Shown here one piece after another: positions 61,994 through 64,000 of a DNA stretch of 64,000 nt. Within the stretch, counting starts at the first letter, position 1, and the number at the start of each line of letters is the position of its first letter. The DNA lies in NCBI RefSeq assembly GCF_026914185.1, contig NC_070561.1, forward strand, positions 1,054,001 to 1,118,000, given 5' to 3'. The notes below the pieces were generated by a model. That model searched no databases and was not told the DNA's origin. It worked only from the letters and a program-made list of their open reading frames with translations. The position numbers and the translations under genes were made by a program. The stretch is from Puccinia triticina. Taxonomy: Eukaryota; Basidiomycota; Pucciniomycetes; Pucciniales; Pucciniaceae.

Positions 61994-62178
61994 TTATGGT
62001 TGTCAAAGTTGAATTTCATGCATGTATAAATGCATAAATCATAAATTCATAAAACTTTGTTTGCAGGGGATCTCACCAATCTGCTTAAGTAATCTTTGGC
62101 TTTCCCAGCCAAAGAATTTTTATAAATTTATGATTTACGCATTTATGCATGCATGAATTCCAACTTTGACAAGCATAA
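61994..62178. repeat. 185-bp MITE with long inverted arms
   Basis: Arms of about 60 bp begin TTATGGTTGTCAAAGTTG on the left and TTATGCTTGTCAAAGTTG when the right end is inverted. Both continue through CATGCATG and AAATCATAAAT. The spacer is about 65 bp. No certain target duplication was found. Confidence 0.7.
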
Positions 62179-63399
62179 TTGTTGTGCTTCTTTTACTCTG
62201 CGTACTTTGCAGACTTGCTTTATTTGTTAGGGTTGGGCTTGCTTTACGGCTGTTTCCTTGCGGGTTTTGCGGAGTTATCTTCTTTATGCGGCGGAGCTTT
62301 ATTTTAGTGTTTACTTTTGCGGAGCTAGATTGTTTTACGTACTTTACTTTATTAGTCCCACTTAGAGCCCTACAACGCGGCGGAGCTGTGGAGCAGAGTT
62401 TCTCCAGATCACCCAACTTTACCTGGGAATCTTCTTGGAGCGGCAGGGTCCTGACATTTCTACGCAGGGACAACTTTTGTTCACCACACCGGTGTAGGTA
62501 TCAGCTGTTGTGGGGAGAGCAGATATAAAGGGGGGAGGGGCAAAGTTGTGGAAGGACAGGGTGGCGGGTTGGGATTGGGGAAGTTGGTGGATCCTGGGTT
62601 TCTCTTCTTACGGGTCATAGCACTGGATATGGGGGTATGTATTATTAAATTAAGCTTGTAGCCTATCTATTGGGTACGATGCAGGTGATTGATGTCATTA
62701 AGGTTCATGGTGTGGGAACACAAGCTTAAACATGTGTGAAATATGAGAAATTGGTGAAGAATTGCCGCAAACCTAGATGGCTGTGTCAGTGTCAGGCCAA
62801 GCGGATGATAGTTGGTTCTAGGATTTCTAGCCCTACTTGGGTCATTGAAGATATAAGCTTGCCAGAGGAATATAAGCTTTCTGGGGCTATGATTGATAGG
62901 CATTGTCAAGTAAGGTTTGGTAAATTTTATTTGTTGGTATGTTATGTACATATTTGCATACACTGTGATAGGCATTGTAACATGGCATACTGTAAAAATA
63001 CCAATTGCAGATGACCTGGGTCTGATTTACAAAATTTAATACACAAATTCTAGTTTAAATTGTGGTGTTGATACCACACAAATTGTAAATGTAATAAAAT
63101 TTCAGGTTGTATCCATTTTTACAATTCCCTGCTTTACAATGTGTTGAAATGTTGTAATCCCCAGTGGTCAGAATCAACACATCAGGCATAAACACCGCCA
63201 GCAAACGGCTGACGTAAGCCAGATTTTGTCGCGCTGACAAAATCCAAACTCGCACCCCGGGTGTGTCGTCACCTATTGTGAATTTTGTCACCTGCCATTC
63301 TCAGTGGCAGGTGCAAGAGAGCACCACTCTCTTGGTGGCCGGTGCTAACCGGTCATCAAGGGGACATACACACCTAGCTCCCTTGATGGCCCGTCTAAT
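62179..63399. other. no supported gene; satellite remnant at the right
   Basis: Frames such as 62736-63014 plus have no family signature. At about 63340-63385 the sequence CCGGTCATCAAGGGGACATACACACC resembles one arm of the satellite at 26500-27690. Confidence 0.4.
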
Positions 63400-63566
63400 G
63401 TCTGTGACATGCATGAAATGTCTTAGACATGCTGTGAAATGTCTTAGCCATGCTGTGAAACGTCTGTGACATGTTGTGAAATATTTGTGACATGTTGTGA
63501 AAAGTTTGTGACATGTTGTGACTTGTCTGTAACATGTTGTGACTTGTCTGTGACATGTTGTTGCCA
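63400..63566. repeat. 21-bp minisatellite
   Basis: About eight tandem units of the form GTCTGTGACATGTTGTGAAAT with a few changes each. The 21-bp period makes the minus strand an open seven-residue repeat, which is not evidence of a gene. Confidence 0.88.
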
Positions 63567-63585
63567 CAGACAAAGGAAAAAATAA

Positions 63586-63640
63586 TGATACCAAATATCC
63601 TGTGTTTTTACCAAATATCCTGGTGTTTTTACCAGATAAC
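63586..63640. repeat. short tandem repeat, 21-bp unit
   Basis: Two and a half copies of ACCAAATATCCTGGTGTTTTT. Confidence 0.75.
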
Positions 63641-64000
63641 CCGTATGGGATATGAGGTACAGGTCGTAGTGGATCATCTTCAGATATTTTCCCTGACTGT
63701 TTCCACCATTTTTTTCCCTTTGGTTAGCATTCCTTCATCACACTACAGGTACTGTTGTCTCAAATTGTGGAACAACATTGTGTTGATTGCTCTTATTAAA
63801 TGGTCCTTAAGTGGCACCAGCTTTTAGATAGGGATTTGAAAAATTGACTCCCAGAAAGCAATTTTCCACCTTGCGCTGTAGAAATTCAAAAGTCCACAAT
63901 GTTGCAAACATTGTAAATCAAGGAGATGCATTTAAGTTAAGAAACATTAGATAGGCAATTGATACATCTTGGGAGATCCCAGAAACAAAAACTAGATTAT
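63641..64000. other. window end, nothing recognised
   Basis: No gene, repeat or RNA signature supported. Confidence 0.4.

Noticed and set aside
63400..63566. Regular 21-bp units resembling a CRISPR-like array
   Set aside because: Units are contiguous with no unique spacers; it is a simple minisatellite in a eukaryotic genome.

Overview
The window looks like a chromosome segment of a basidiomycete, most probably a rust fungus (Pucciniales, Puccinia-like). The evidence is short 55-120 nt spliceosomal introns, compact multi-exon genes, and a very high load of nested LTR retrotransposons and hAT elements whose protein style matches rust repeats. The species cannot be fixed from sequence alone.

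Host genes occupy roughly the first 26 kb. They are: a small unrecognised single-pass membrane protein (2582-3014, minus); an unrecognised 185-residue protein whose last large exon is split by a Copia element (4305-10820, minus); a HET-C heterokaryon-incompatibility-type gene with 17 exons (11092-15607, plus); a Kha1-type K+/H+ antiporter with 12 exons (17067-20906, plus); a doubtful coiled-coil gene (about 22192-23100, minus); and the GPN-loop GTPase GPN3 with 5 exons (24002-25569, minus). Exon structures were derived by hand from splice signals, reading frame and family conservation. The HET-C, KHA1 and GPN3 totals are all multiples of three.

From about 26 kb to the end the sequence is almost entirely mobile DNA, much of it nested. 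A non-autonomous CACTA element (26058-28654, TSD TGG) carries a 1.2-kb array of alternately inverted repeats and has itself received a 641-bp TRIM (27706-28346). A decayed Ty3/gypsy mosaic (about 29.5-44.6 kb, minus) has received a young, apparently complete Ty3/gypsy element (37558-43769). An apparently intact hAT (44596-47644) follows. A decayed hAT (47901-54036) sits inside a gag relic; its first intron holds a gag-only Copia (48395-50889), whose LTR holds a solo LTR (48436-48763). A minus-orientation solo LTR (54996-58525) holds a gag-only LTR element (55318-58484). The tail (58.5-64 kb) has MITE-like elements, a solo TRIM LTR and minisatellites.

The most interesting reading concerns retroelement priming. 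Directly next to the 5' LTR, three Copia-type elements carry 12-13 nt matches to the anticodon arm, not the 3' end, of three different tRNAs: Tyr, Asn and initiator Met. The TRIM belonging to this set also carries a tRNA-like sequence with A and B boxes inside its LTR. In addition, the Copia insertion in the host gene replaces its C terminus with an LTR-encoded tail containing a bipartite nuclear-localisation-like motif.
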